Part shown: positions 20,331 to 30,400 of the stretch, piece after piece | Layout of the letters: each line of letters begins with the position of its first letter | Numbering within the stretch: the stretch's first letter is position 1 | DNA from: Pisolithus tinctorius | Lineage: Eukaryota > Basidiomycota > Agaricomycetes > Boletales > Pisolithaceae | Length of the DNA stretch: 58,112 nucleotides | NCBI GenBank assembly: GCA_024663395.1 | Contig: JANFAH010000143.1 | Span: 1-58,112 of the forward strand | Direction: 5' to 3' | Program-made: the position numbers and the translations under genes | Notes under the pieces: generated by a model | What the model was told of the DNA's origin: nothing | The model's input: only the letters and a program-made list of their open reading frames with translations | Databases searched by the model: none

Positions 20331-20706
20331 GCGGTGTCACACACCAAAGGTGTTTGGTGAGGTGGACATGGATGTAGCTGATGAATGGAGATGAAGACCA
20401 TAGCCCTCATGTGAAGAAGGATGGCCAGAGATGTCGGCAGTCATCCCTCGCACAAGAATGAGTTGCCAATGCCAAAGAAAAAGGAGGAAGCGAGTTAAGC
20501 GCCAATAAAACTCTTAAGTGCCCGTGTATGGCATTCCGGTTTTCGACGTATCTCCGCCAATTCTGCAGACACCGAAACCATTCCCACACTCGCTTGTAGT
20601 GCTCAGCCACGCGATCCTACCTTCCAAAATTGGCAAGGATTTGCGCACTCCACACATTTCTACAGCACTCCCTCCAAAAGACGCTCATTTCGCTAATTCT
20701 TCTGAT

Positions 20707-23018
20707 ATGGCCGCTGTGAGTCAAAGTGTGGAAAGGCAGTGGGAACCAACCAAAACCAACACAAAAGACAAAAGTAGAGCGAGTGGTGGTGTGCCTCCGC
20801 GGAACCTGGAGTGCAGAAAACCTAAATGGGGGGGAGTTTCAATGGCAGGTGCTCCTAGCGCAAGTCGTCGACGAGTTACGCAGGAGTAGATGAATGGATG
20901 ATGTCTGAGGAGGGGATGCTGAACAGAGCAGGGGTGTTCAGCCGAAAGGACTTGGGAGTAAATGGATTTCGATAGGATGTGCTCAAGAGGTTGCTGACTA
21001 AGCACTGATGATACTGCTGATGATGAATAGAGGTAGATAGACCCTTGATGGAGCCTCAACTACCAATGATATAAATGAAGACAGATAGACTCTTCCGAAT
21101 GAGCCTCAACTGTCGACAACGAGATATGCTGAGCTGAGCTGACTTCTGGATTGCTTCTTGATTGATTGATTCTGATTGATTCTGATTGATTGTCGGTAGC
21201 TAAGTACATGGGGGTTTATATACTGAGGGGGGAGCACTGCTTGTGACAAACAAGGCACAAACACTTGGTAAGTAATGAGTAAGGACTGAGTAATCATGAT
21301 GAGTAAGCGAGAAATGATAAGTAAGCAAGCAAAGAAGATTGGTAAGTATTGGCAATGAACGAGTCAAGGATAGTCAAAATATCACAAAATGAGTCAAATA
21401 GAATCAGAAACTGAGTAAGCGCACTGATATCACATTAGGGGGTGGCGATGCAAGTTAGATCTCAGCGGAGACATCTCTAGATCCAAAGATGGCATGACAG
21501 ATGGACGGTGTTTCCAGATAGGGAAGTATTAATTCCAGAATTGAAGGGCATGAGTCAGGTGTCAAAGGGGGCTAGGGCATTGGGGGTCTGTGGGGCAATG
21601 AGAGCATATGCGATCGCGTCTCCCACCCTTCCATCCTCTCAGCGAAGTTAACAAAAACTTCATGGACGGGGTTCTGATGGAGGAGGAGGAGAAGGGGGGA
21701 CGTCTTCTGCTGGATCTTGCAGTAAGAAGGCAAGATGCATGTCATACTCGTCATGAATGCGATCAGGGAGGCTGGAGGACAGTAGATTATACTGCAGCTG
21801 TTGCAATGCAGGAAGAATGACAGACGAGACTGGAATAAAGACAGTGCAGGGAGCAGGAAGGAACGATCCATATGCTTCATCAACTGGGGAGACTGAAACG
21901 ACCACATAAGACCTTTCTAACCGAGTGACAGACCTGAGGTGACCAAAGAACGTCCTTCTGGAAGTCATACTGACAAGGAGAACACGCTGACCAAGCTGCA
22001 TGGGACGAGACGGGGCTGACAATGACGGGATGAACCAGGGGGCTTCAGGACGGAAGCTGGTGGGAATGCCTGGCAGATATACGTAGCCACTGTCTCTGGC
22101 AAATGAGACAAGCGAGATGATCAACGAAGAGGTGGCCATGATTGATGGACTTAGCGAAATGAGCGTCTGATGGATGGAGTGCTGTAGAAATGTGCAGGGT
22201 GCGAGGATCCTCTCCAAATTTGGAAGGAAGAATCGTGGGGCTGAGCACTTTAAGCGAGCATGGGAACAGAGTCGATATCTTTGGAAATGGTGGAGATACG
22301 ACGAAAACCGGAATGCCATACACGGGCGCTAAAAACCTTTAATGCGCGCTTAACTCGCTTCCTCTTTTCTCTTTAGCACTGACGACTCGATCTTGTGCGA
22401 AGGATGACTGTTCACATCCAACAGTCTTTCTTCACATGAGGCCTTTAGTCTTCATCTGCATGCTTGGGCATTGTGCGCAACTCGTCAACGAGTTAGGCAG
22501 AGTCAGCTGTAACCATGTCCACAACACCTTTGGTGTGTGACACCGCCTCCACATCAATCATTTCGCTTGTCCCCTTTGCTAGGGACCATGGCTATGTATA
22601 TCTACCAGGAGTTCCTACTAGCTTCCGTCCTGAAGCATCCTGGTACATCCCATCCTCGTCTGCCCCCTCTCAGCCCATCCAGCTTGGACAGCGTGTTCTT
22701 TTTGTCAGTATGACCTCTAGGAGGACATTCTTTGGTTGCCTCAGGTCTGTCATTCGCTTGGAAAGGTCTTATGTGGTCGTTTCAGTCTCTCCAGTCCAAG
22801 AAGCATATGGATCCTTCCTCCCTGCTCCCTGCAACGTCTTCATACCAGTCTCATCCATCATTCTTCCAAAATTGCGACAGCTACAGTATAATCTACTGTT
22901 CTCCACTCTCCCTGATCGCATCCATGACGAGTATGATGCACATCTTGCCTCCTTATTGCAAGATACAGCAGAAGATGCTCCCCCTTCATCCTCTCTTCCA
23001 ACAGAGCCTCATTCATGA
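20707..23018 (+). CDS. Conserved ORF of element X (copy X2), split by X3
   Basis: The two parts, 20707-20714 and 22547-23018, join in frame after removal of X3 and one CCGC duplication. The product starts MAASTSIISLV and is about 160 aa, colinear with the X1 ORF: YVYLPGVPTSFRPEA, QLGQRVLFVSMTSRRTFFG, IRLERSYVVVSVSP, then a Ser/Pro tail. An upstream frame from YGIPVF (about 20524) is continuous here with the ORF but has GTG, not ATG, at its start. The older copies show ATG there, apparently from CG to CA decay, so the internal ATG is preferred. Function unknown. Confidence 0.6.
20715..22542 (-). mobile_element. X3: LTR-like element X nested in X2 (1828 bp)
   Basis: Opposite orientation to X2, inserted in the second to third codon of the X2 ORF, with the 4-bp duplication CCGC (20711-20714 and 22543-22546). 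Nearly identical to X1, so one of the youngest copies. Confidence 0.93.
21660..22139 (-). CDS. Conserved ORF of element X (copy X3), 159 aa
   Basis: Same ORF as in X1 with few replacements (for example SSLIISL for SSSVISL near the start). Uninterrupted from the ATG at 22139 to the stop at 21660. Function unknown; see X1 for motifs. Confidence 0.65.
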   Translation of the reverse strand: MATSSLIISLVSFARDSGYVYLPGIPTSFRPEAPWFIPSLSAPSRPMQLGQRVLLVSMTSRRTFFGHLRSVTRLERSYVVVSVSPVDEAYGSFLPAPCTVFIPVSSVILPALQQLQYNLLSSSLPDRIHDEYDMHLAFLLQDPAEDVPPSPPPPSEPRP

Positions 23019-23319
23019 AGTTTTTATTTGCTTCACTGAGAGGACAGTAATGGGGGGAAAGTTGCGATCCCTTATGCTCCTGTCACCCCACAGACCCCCA
23101 AAGCTTGACCCCTGTTGACATCTGACTCACCCTGTCCGCTTTTGGATGTACTATATCAGCATCAGATCAGTGCTGCCTCTCTGTCATCCCACTTTGGCCC
23201 AGAAACGATCTCTTCGAGATGTGACATGCACAGCCTCCCCCTAATGCGATTCCAGTGCGCTTTCCCAGTTTCTGACATTACTTGACTCATACTTTGACAT
23301 TCTGACTGTCTTCGACTCA

Positions 23320-23517
23320 CCTATTGCCAATACTTACCAATCTTTTGCCCTTGCTTACTGATTCTTCGCTTTTTGGCTTACTTATCCTTACCAATGCTCA
23401 CCAATGCTTTCTAAGACGATTACCCACCGCTTACATTCCTTACTCATCAGTTACCAATCACTTACCAAGTGTTTGCACCTTGTTTTCCATAGGCAATGCC
23501 CCTGTACTGTATATAAA
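23320..23517 (+). promoter_or_regulatory. TTAC word array and TATA box of element X (copy X2)
   Basis: About nine TTACC/TTACT words lie within 150 bases (for example CTTACCAATC, CTTACTCATC, CTTACCAAGT), followed by TATATAAA at 23510-23517. The array is kept in X1, X3, X4, X5 and X7 (for example 7290-7420 and 30915-31050 on the opposite strand), always upstream of the TATA box. It looks like an activator or repressor binding array of the U3 promoter. Which factor binds is unknown. Confidence 0.5.
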
Positions 23518-23994
23518 TCACTGTACTTAGGTAGCAAAAAAAAGGGAAAAAAAAAAGGAGACATCAGAGAGCCCCTCTTGCTCGCATTTTTGTTATCATT
23601 CAGAAAATCATTCAGCAGCTTCGATAGTTGAGACTTTATTAAGGGTCTAACTATCGTCTACTTCGCTTATTATTGTCTATCATCAATCTACTTCGCTCCA
23701 AGTCCTCCCTGAGCTCAGTGCAGCTCAGAGCATCGAATTAAGTCGTCATCCATCCTTCTGTAGGCTGACAGCAGTCTACCCCATCGCTTCCTCTCGCATT
23801 CCTGCTCCTTCTTCGTCAGGAGCACCCCCAACCCTCAGCACTTGTCTTTGAGTGTCGTAGCTCGCATAAACCCCTCCCAAAGAACAGGTTCCACCATCTA
23901 GGTACCGCATAGGCACACCACCACTCGCTTTCATTGTCTTTTGTGTTGGTTTTGGTTGGTTTCCACCACTGAACCTCACTTTGACTCACAGCGG

Positions 23995-24547
23995 TTTCAT
24001 CAGTGACACGTCCTTGAACCTTCAAGGACTTGAACTTCACATAGAACTCCTCGTACCAAGAGTTCCCTTGGCGCATCGTGCACATCTGTGCTTTGGCCCA
24101 TTCTACATCAGTTTGAGGGGCAAAGAATCTGTCGATATCCTTGATCATCTCGGCCGTATCAGGCCATACTCCTGTGACAATAGCGAGTGAGAACTTGGCC
24201 TGAGCGAATCTTCCAGCTACAGGCCCTGTCATGCGGGACCATACCGCAGTGCACTTATCTTGGGTAGTCGGTAGGGTGGTCCTATTCTGCATGACCCATA
24301 CCTTCATCTTGACCCACCATTCAGAGAACTTAGCACGATCACTGGCGTACTGTCCCAGGTCGGCCATCACTTCTATCCTCCTCTGGATTACATCTGCAGG
24401 GAGGGTATTCCACTGATTACGCTGACCCTCGATGGCTGTGATCGTTCCTTGAGCGTCCCTTAGCTTGTTGCTTAGTCTGTAATTTTCGTCTCGAAGAGCA
24501 TCAAGGGTGTCGTGGAGCTCAGTGAGCTGGTCCTGGATGCCTTCCAT
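23995..24547 (-). pseudogene. Chromovirus D gag, N-terminal part
   Basis: Starts at ATG 24547 (MEGIQDQLTELHDTL) with an N-terminal coiled coil, then the capsid-like region (WWVKMKVWVMQN, DRFFAPQTDVEWAKAQM, SWYEEFYVKFKSL) and breaks at X2 after VTDETA. It joins in frame to 20330. Open throughout. Typical of Tf1/sushi-type gag. Confidence 0.88.
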
Positions 24548-24854
24548 AGCGATCTGGACGTTTTAGAGTTTGATGGGGGTGAAGGTTGTAGCGGGGTTGC
24601 TGTGGTTCAGCAGGGAGTGAGCAGGGGAAGATGGATTCAACGGAGAAGGGGTAAGAGGGGGGTGGCAGAAGGGAGTAGAGGTTGTGATTGAAGAGCGGGG
24701 TGAGTGAACGATGCTCAGGGATGTATGGGACGAAGAGGTTGGGGTCGGGTTCTGAGGCTGGGGGACTTGGTGAGTACACCCACGAGCCTTCGCGAAGGAA
24801 ATGAGGAATGGTGATGACGGGTGCGAGGGTACAATGGTAAGAAGCTAGTTCAAG
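24548..24854 (-). other. Chromovirus D leader between 5' LTR and gag
   Basis: 307 bases. An open frame runs through it on the minus strand, but without features I recognise. The sequence next to the LTR (CTTGAACTAGC on the minus strand) would hold the primer site, but I cannot match a tRNA or a self-priming pairing. Confidence 0.4.
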
Positions 24855-25248
24855 TGTGACGAGACCTAAACAACAGGGTTTGTTGTAGGCTCGCACCAAG
24901 AACCAACAGAGAAGAGAAGAAAGAAAGAAGAGGAGATGGCTTAGAAGCAGGCGACTTTAGGACTCAAAGACCCAAATGAACTAGCTTAGAGCTAGTTGGG
25001 CGATTGAGCAGCGGTACTTATACCATAGTACATGAGGTAACAGTGAGGTATGCATGAGGTCCATGACATCATAGTGATGTCATAATGATATCACAATGGA
25101 GCGGAATGTACTAGAAGGGGAAAGGGAGGCAGAGGTGAGGTGAGGTCTAGGCCGGAGCCTGGACCGAGTCCAAGAGATAAGATAAGATGCAAGGATTAGA
25201 TAAGATGAAATGAAAAGAAGAGAAAGGAAAAGAGTATGTATCGTAACA
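24855..25248 (-). repeat. 5' LTR of chromovirus D (394 bp)
   Basis: Matches 3291-3685 with about a dozen differences, mainly CG to TG or CA. The right flank CATGA repeats the duplication at 3286-3290. Confidence 0.92.
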
Positions 25249-25253
25249 CATGA

Positions 25254-27011
25254 TAAATAACCCAGATCTGCAGCCTAACATGACAATCAATCACTGGATC
25301 GCTGGCATCCTCCTCTTCTCATTCAACCTTGTCCATGTTCCCATGGACAGGCATGCCAGCCCTGATGGCTTATCCCGCCATCTGCAGTCGGAGCTTGACC
25401 CACCTGAGGATGATGACCATGAGGATTGGCTAGACCGTTTTTACTCTTTCTCTACACAGGTTGTCAATGACCACCCACCTCCTATGTCACTTTCCAGTCA
25501 AGATCACCATTCCTTACTGCCACCTGCTTATCATCAGGCAAGCCTCCTGCTGCCTGCATCCTTTTATCTCGCATTTGCTGCAACTGCCAATGCTAATAAC
25601 CCTTCTGATACCCCTGACGACCCTGCCATCCCACGGTCCACAAAAGCCTGGGCATGCGAAGTGAAGATAGAAATGATCCATGCATTCCTCACGACCTCCT
25701 GACCTTACTGATGTGCAGTACTCATCCTTTTTCAATTTGGCTAGCCACTTCTTCCTCCTAGATGGAAATCTATGGCATAGAGAACCACATAGATGGCACC
25801 AGCTAGTCATCAACGAATCCAAGTGGTATCGTCTCATCAAAGAAGCACATGATGACCTTGGACACAAGGGTGTCTTCACAGTCCACACATGCCTTCTCCT
25901 TTGCTTCTGGTGGCCTCTTCTTGTTGAGGATGTGAAGTGGTATGTCTGCACTTGTCATGAATGCCAGATTTGCCAGACACAGAAGCTTCATATCCCCCCC
26001 ACTGTACCCATGATAGGGGGCCTGTTTCATAAAGCTCACATTGACACGATGCTAATGCCCAAAGCCAGTGGCTACTGCTACATAGTACAGGCTCATTGTG
26101 CACTCACCTCATATCCCAAATGGCACATGTTGTGTGCAGAAAATAGTACCAACCTTCAAGGACATTCTATGTCATGGGGGTCCACTCACCGAAATTGTCA
26201 CTGACAATGGTCCTGTGTTCATCCAAGCCTTAGATGCCCTAGCTGCACAATATCATATCTGTCACATCCATATCTCTCCTTACAGCTCTCAGGCTAATGG
26301 CATTGTAGAGCATCGCCACTATGATGTTTGCGAGGCTATCTTGAAGAGCTGTGAAAACAACAACTGCCGCTGGCACACCATTGCGCACTCCATGTTCTGG
26401 GCCAAGCAGGTCACCATCTTGAAATCCACAGGTTTATCCACTTACTTCATGGTACACAGTGTTGAACTGCTGTTCCCATTTGACCTCGCTGAAGCTACCT
26501 TCCTCTTACCCCTATCCTGTGATGATGCAACACCACTGACTACCACAGAACTGATTGCTTGGCAAGTGCACCAGTTACAGAAGTGTCAGGATGACTTAGA
26601 CCAGGTCTGTGGCAATGTCTTCTGCACACGCTTCCAGTCTATCCAGCAGTTTGAAACTGCCTTTCAGCATCACATTAAAGACCATAACTTTGCTCCCAGC
26701 ACCCTCGTGCTTGTTTGCAACTCCCGCATAGAGAAAGAACTGAACCAGAAGATGAAGCCATGGTACACTGGTCCCATGGTTGTCCTTCATTGGACCACTG
26801 GGGGCTCGTACCTGCTGGCCAAGTTGGATGGCTCCATCTCCAAACTCTGCTTCGCTGCATTCTGCTTACTTCCCTACCACCTGTGGTCTCAAACCCGTGC
26901 AACCGTGACTCACATTACTGGGTTGGATGATGAAGAACTGGACCACCTTCTTGAAGAGGCTGAGGATGACCCCACTGATGATGATGTAGAGGCTTTTGCC
27001 TCAGACAGCTG
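25254..27011 (+). pseudogene. Element E RNase H end and integrase (decayed)
   Basis: Continues the E RNase H after D (INNPDLQPN, then HVPMDRHASPDGLSR). Integrase zinc motif EAHDDLGHKG and CHECQI (about 25845-25975), core D at HIDTMLM, VTDNGP and NGIVEHRHYDV with E retained, then WYTGPMVVL. Frameshifts near 25700 and 26150 break the frame. Tail acidic (EEAEDDPTDDD). Arg to His, Cys or Trp changes throughout reflect CpG loss. Confidence 0.88.
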
Positions 27012-27915
27012 ACTATCCATCCTTTCCAGTATCCACAGTTTGTCCATCATGCCATTCCCCCGTACCCTTGTCTCCCACGATATCCATACCTCCTTCTGTG
27101 GCTGTGCCCACCTCCCCGCAGCTTCTTCTGTTACCCTCGATCCTCCTCCCATACTGACTGGGGACAGTCAGCATTCAAAGTCCCCCACAGGGGCAACCAG
27201 CATACCACTCACTCCACCCAATACCAGACATAGTTTGTTTCCTTTTATCTGTTTTACCCCGGGTTTCATCTGGAGACCTCTGTTCCACCCTGGGTTTCGT
27301 CCGGTGATTCTAATGATAACTAGTCCTTACACCAAAAACATAAAAACCACTAACAAAAAGTCAAAAACCACCCAGAAAAATAACAAAACACCAAATAAGT
27401 ATATAGCTAAAACAATGTCTCTCCTATCTCTCTTACCAGTCTTGCTGATACCATCTTTGGCCACTCTATACCACAGGTGCTTGCAACCACCCTGCACATT
27501 TCTTCTTCGAATGTGCAGTCAGTGTGTGCCCCTTGATCTGTTTTCCTTTCAGTCTTCCTTCTGTCTCCTTCCAATTGATACCCAAAGACTGTCCCAGTTA
27601 CCCAATACACCTTCCCTTCATTCTCTCTTCAAGAATCTGTCACATCCTACCATCAAGACCACACCACGAGGACTTACTGCTGAGAGAAGTCAAAAGTCAC
27701 ATGCAGAAGACAAGTCAGGTGGTACCCTGCGCACTCTACGATACTGTGGCCAGTTCGGGGCCAATTCCTTGCTGAGTGGACAGAAGTTTCTCGTGGTACC
27801 CCGCTTCGCAACCACACAGAACAGGCCAGAATGATGTATTTATCTGCACATAAGGTGCGGAACAATGCTGATACATGGGATAATGCAGAAACAAAGGTAT
27901 ATACTGCGTGACGAC
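27012..27915 (+). other. Element E 3' region between pol and the antisense gene
   Basis: No gene seen. It holds GGGGACAGTCAGCATTCAAAG (about 27164), also found in C at 41394. The block 27430-27830 is homologous to C at 41630-41644 plus 50977-51270, and inverted at 30310-30400. This uninterrupted version proves the empty site of transposon T and the insertion site of X6/X4. Confidence 0.7.
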
Positions 27916-28998
27916 CTACTCGATCCCATGCTCTGCCAGTGCCTCTGCAAGCTGCTCAATGTGCACCTGCAACTGAAGGTTGGCTGCATGCGCAGCCACT
28001 GCCTCGGCCCTTACCATTGCGAGGGCCTGCAAGAGATCTGTCGCAGTCTTGTTGCTCACCATGCTGCGCCCAGAGGCCTTGCCCTTTCCATGGGTTCTGC
28101 TCTTGACCACCTCCACGATGTTGTCATCATCATCATTGTGAGCCCACTTAGATGGACCAGCCTTAGGAGCCTTCGAGGATTGCGCTGCAGTGGATTAGTC
28201 TCAGTTGTGTTGAAACACACTCGTCACTTACCAGTTGATGTGCCAGCCTGCGCCTGCTTTCCTGCAGCCTTCATCGACTTCTTGCACCCCTGCTTCATAT
28301 GCATGCAGCCGTCGCATGTTTGACCCTCTAGACCAAAACACACTGCATTCTTCACCGAGCACCTTGCGCAGAACTGACCCAGGTGGGATCGTGACCCTTG
28401 GTCCTGCCTTGTCCTCACTCTCCGCAATGGTCTGTCACAAACACTGGAAATCCGCATGGTTACCAAGGCATTGTGAACCGCTTAGGCTCACTTACCTTGT
28501 GAGCCGGTTGTGGGACCACTACATGAGACATTTTCACCCCCATGCCTTTGTCACCAACCTCCATTGTGGTCTCCTCACCCATCTGGACATCTTGCTCTGC
28601 CTTCGTGTGTGCTTTGGCCTCCTCTGCGGTCCACTGCTCATACAAATCGTTGGCCTCCACCAGTGTGGGAGCATCCTCTGCATCAACCCGCATGGACACC
28701 CCGAGAGCCTTCCCTTGCTTGACCAGAGGCATCAGTACTGCCTGTCTCAGGCTCATCAGCATCGCACGGCCAGGTCACCATATGAACCACCTACCGTCTT
28801 CTCTTCCCAGTGCCTCAACCACATTGTCTTCTCCTCCCACATGTCCTCCCGGTCATCAGGCGCACACTTTGCCTCAGCCACAAGCCCTGCTGACGCAGCC
28901 ACAAGCTGCTCTCTTAAGGAGGCCTTTTCAGCCTCCACAGGATCTGGAGTAGGCACGCGAATGAGTTGGGAGAGATGGGGGGCACAGTTGGCAGACAT
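27916..28998 (-). CDS. Antisense accessory gene of element E: zinc-cluster protein, four exons, open
   Basis: Proposed exons 28998-28795, 28741-28496, 28403-28232 and 28184-27916 join to one frame of about 296 codons with GT-AG introns and no stop. The product begins MSANCAPHLSQLIRVP, has an acidic and coiled region, then in exon 3 the cluster C-x2-C-x6-C-x7-C-x2-C-x6-C (CARC...CDGC...QGC), the same spacing as in element A. It then carries an acidic patch (HNDDDDN), a basic patch (RTHGKGK) and a C-terminal coiled coil (AAHAANLQLQVHIEQLAEAL). Same position and orientation as in A. Notably it stays open although pol of the same element is wrecked. Known fungal Zn2Cys6 proteins are nuclear DNA-binding regulators; the role here is inferred. 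Confidence 0.72.
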
Positions 28999-29304
28999 GA
29001 TGGAAGTGATAGAGGTGATTGATGAGAGGAGAGAATCAAATTGATGCGAAGGTTTGAGCCACACACTAACAATTATATACTTAGTGGCCATGAGGCACTT
29101 ATGTCATCAGTCCGGATGCCTATACACAGCATTCAATGGCCTTCTCACATTCCTTGGCTCTATGCTTCCTTTGCTTCCATGCAGAACTCACCAGTGTTCT
29201 CAAACCCTCAGCACCACACCATTGCCATAACCATGCAGCAAGCTATTTATGTCCTCCATGCCATGTGGCTGACCAGGGACGGTCAGCATCTAAGTCCTCC
29301 CCAG
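28999..29304. other. Upstream region of the E antisense gene and purine tract
   Basis: 306 bases with no gene. ATTATATACTTAGTGG near 29070 could be a TATA element for the antisense gene. GACGGTCAGCATCTAAGTCCTCCCCAGG precedes the LTR start and matches the pre-LTR block of A. Confidence 0.45.
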
Positions 29305-29973
29305 GTGTAAGGAATCCGCATTCCCTGGACGTGTAAGCCCCTATTGTTGACTGTTCTGTGACTACTGTTACATCTGCTCCCCTCTCATGTTCCCCGTTGT
29401 TCATGTGCTACCTTCCCACGCCCTCGCTCCCTCTTGTGCAATGATATACCCATGGCTGCTGTGCTCCGGTCGCTTCTTTTCCCTCAGACCATCCATTTTA
29501 CCATGGTCTCTGTTCCTTTTTGTTAGTAGTATACCCTTGGTCTCTGTTCCAGCTTATCCTGTCTTATGTGTACACACTGTTGCGTGGTTTTTCCTTACTT
29601 GTACTCTGTTTTACTTAGGTTCTGGGTTTGCCCAGACTATACAGCCCTGTACTTAGGTACAGAATGATACCTTTTGGCACTTGGAAGGTCACCACAAGTT
29701 TCCTTTGCACTTTGTCTACACTGCATGTCTTGCATTCTGCTGTGCACGAACTACGTATACCACTCGCACCGCTCGCACTGCCAGTACTACTCTGCAGACC
29801 ATGCCACACACATCACGAATCACTACCACTACAAAGTGCTGGGTCTCACCTTCTAGTCTCGACAGTCCAGAATCCCTTGGGACAAACAATTCGTTCCCTT
29901 CATTTTTTATTGTTGTTATCTAAGCCATCTAGCTCGTATTATACAGCTCCTTGGACTTTTCCTACACTGGTAC
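29305..29973 (+). repeat. 3' LTR of element E (669 bp)
   Basis: Starts TGTAAGGAATCCGCATTCCC (stem GGAAT/ATTCC with a CCGC loop) and ends TTCCTACA. The last 220 bases match the truncated 5' LTR of C at 32218-32445. The segment after it (29974 on) belongs to another element, so E was inserted there. Confidence 0.75.
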
Positions 29974-30211
29974 ATCCAAGCAGGCTCACGATGATGACAA
30001 TGACGATGTTGTGGAAGTTGTTGAGGGCAAGGCCCACAGGAAGGGCAAGGTGCCTGTGTGTGGTGGATTCAATGACAAGACTGCCTCAGATATCTCGCAG
30101 GCCCAGGGGATGGTCAGGGCCAAGGCCATGGCTGCGCATGCAGCCAATCTTCATCTTCAAGTCTGTGTCGAGCAGCTGTCAGAGGCCCTGGCAAGGCTGG
30201 GAGTAGAGTAG
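29974..30211 (+). pseudogene. Fragment of a third antisense zinc-cluster gene (last exon), probably from element C
   Basis: Encodes HDDDNDDVVEVVEGKAHRKGK and ends AAHAANLHLQVCVEQLSEAL...GVE-stop, clearly homologous to exon 4 of the E gene. The upstream exons are missing because E inserted here. The following 30212-30400 is the inverted equivalent of E 27725-27915. It is likely the detached 3' part of element C (see inversion). Still open. Confidence 0.7.
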
Positions 30212-30400
30212 ACTATCATACCATTTGTAGAACCCCTTTTGTACTATTTCCTGCATCACTGACATCCTGCACATCATGTGTGGAAATACATCAAGTCCTT
30301 TTTTATCTGACATGGTTGTGAGATAAGGCACTGTGAAGGATTTCTGTCCACTCAGCAAGGAACTGGCCCTGAACCAGCTGTGGTATTGTAGAGTGCACAG

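Larger units (their letters stand above)
20335..23990 (+). mobile_element. X2: LTR-like element X in D gag, itself split by X3
   Basis: Begins TGTCACACACCAAAGG and ends ACTTTGACTCACA. The 4-bp duplication GCGG is at 20331-20334 and 23991-23994. Without X3 it is 1824 bp. It carries the U3 ORF, the TTAC array (about 23320-23480), a TATA box at 23510-23517 and a downstream R/U5-like part. Its removal restores the D gag frame (VTDETA-AGFLLEN). It belongs to a second subfamily with X4, X6 and X7. Confidence 0.92.
3291..25248 (-). mobile_element. Element D: Ty3/Gypsy chromovirus, complete but mutated and multiply interrupted
   Basis: Both LTRs are present (3291-3685 and 24855-25248, about 97 % identical by eye) with the 5-bp duplication CATGA at 3286-3290 and 25249-25253. 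After removal of element A and X2 the element is about 5.86 kb, a normal chromovirus size. Order on the minus strand: 5' LTR, gag, protease, RT, RNase H, integrase, chromodomain, purine tract, 3' LTR. Four in-frame TGA stops in pol all sit where CGA is expected, so it was probably inactivated by CpG deamination rather than by deletion. Confidence 0.92.
1..29973 (+). mobile_element. Element E: old Ty3/Gypsy LTR retrotransposon, left end outside the window
   Basis: Outermost element of the left half. Its pol pieces lie at 1-685, 1427-1594, 2506-3290 and 25254-27011, followed by a 3' region with an antisense zinc-cluster gene (27916-28998) and a 3' LTR (29305-29973). The pieces read as one pol once the solo LTRs at 686 and 1595 and chromovirus D are removed; each interruption has a 5-bp target duplication (GATAC, CATTC, CATGA). 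The 5' LTR and gag lie beyond the left edge. The sequence is CpG-poor and pol is broken by frameshifts and stops, so this copy is dead. Its closest relative here is element C at 32218-51270; element A is a more distant, younger relative. Confidence 0.85.

Noticed and set aside
22732..23118. 128-codon ORF overlapping the X ORF in another frame (also seen at 31263-31649)
   Set aside because: It is a frame shadow. Its replacements follow third-position changes of the main ORF and it lacks a consistent start among copies.
25130..25240. Purine-rich GATAAGATAAGATG repeats in the D LTR as a microsatellite or regulatory array
   Set aside because: Short and present only as part of both D LTRs. Could contain GATA-factor sites, but nothing distinguishes them from chance.
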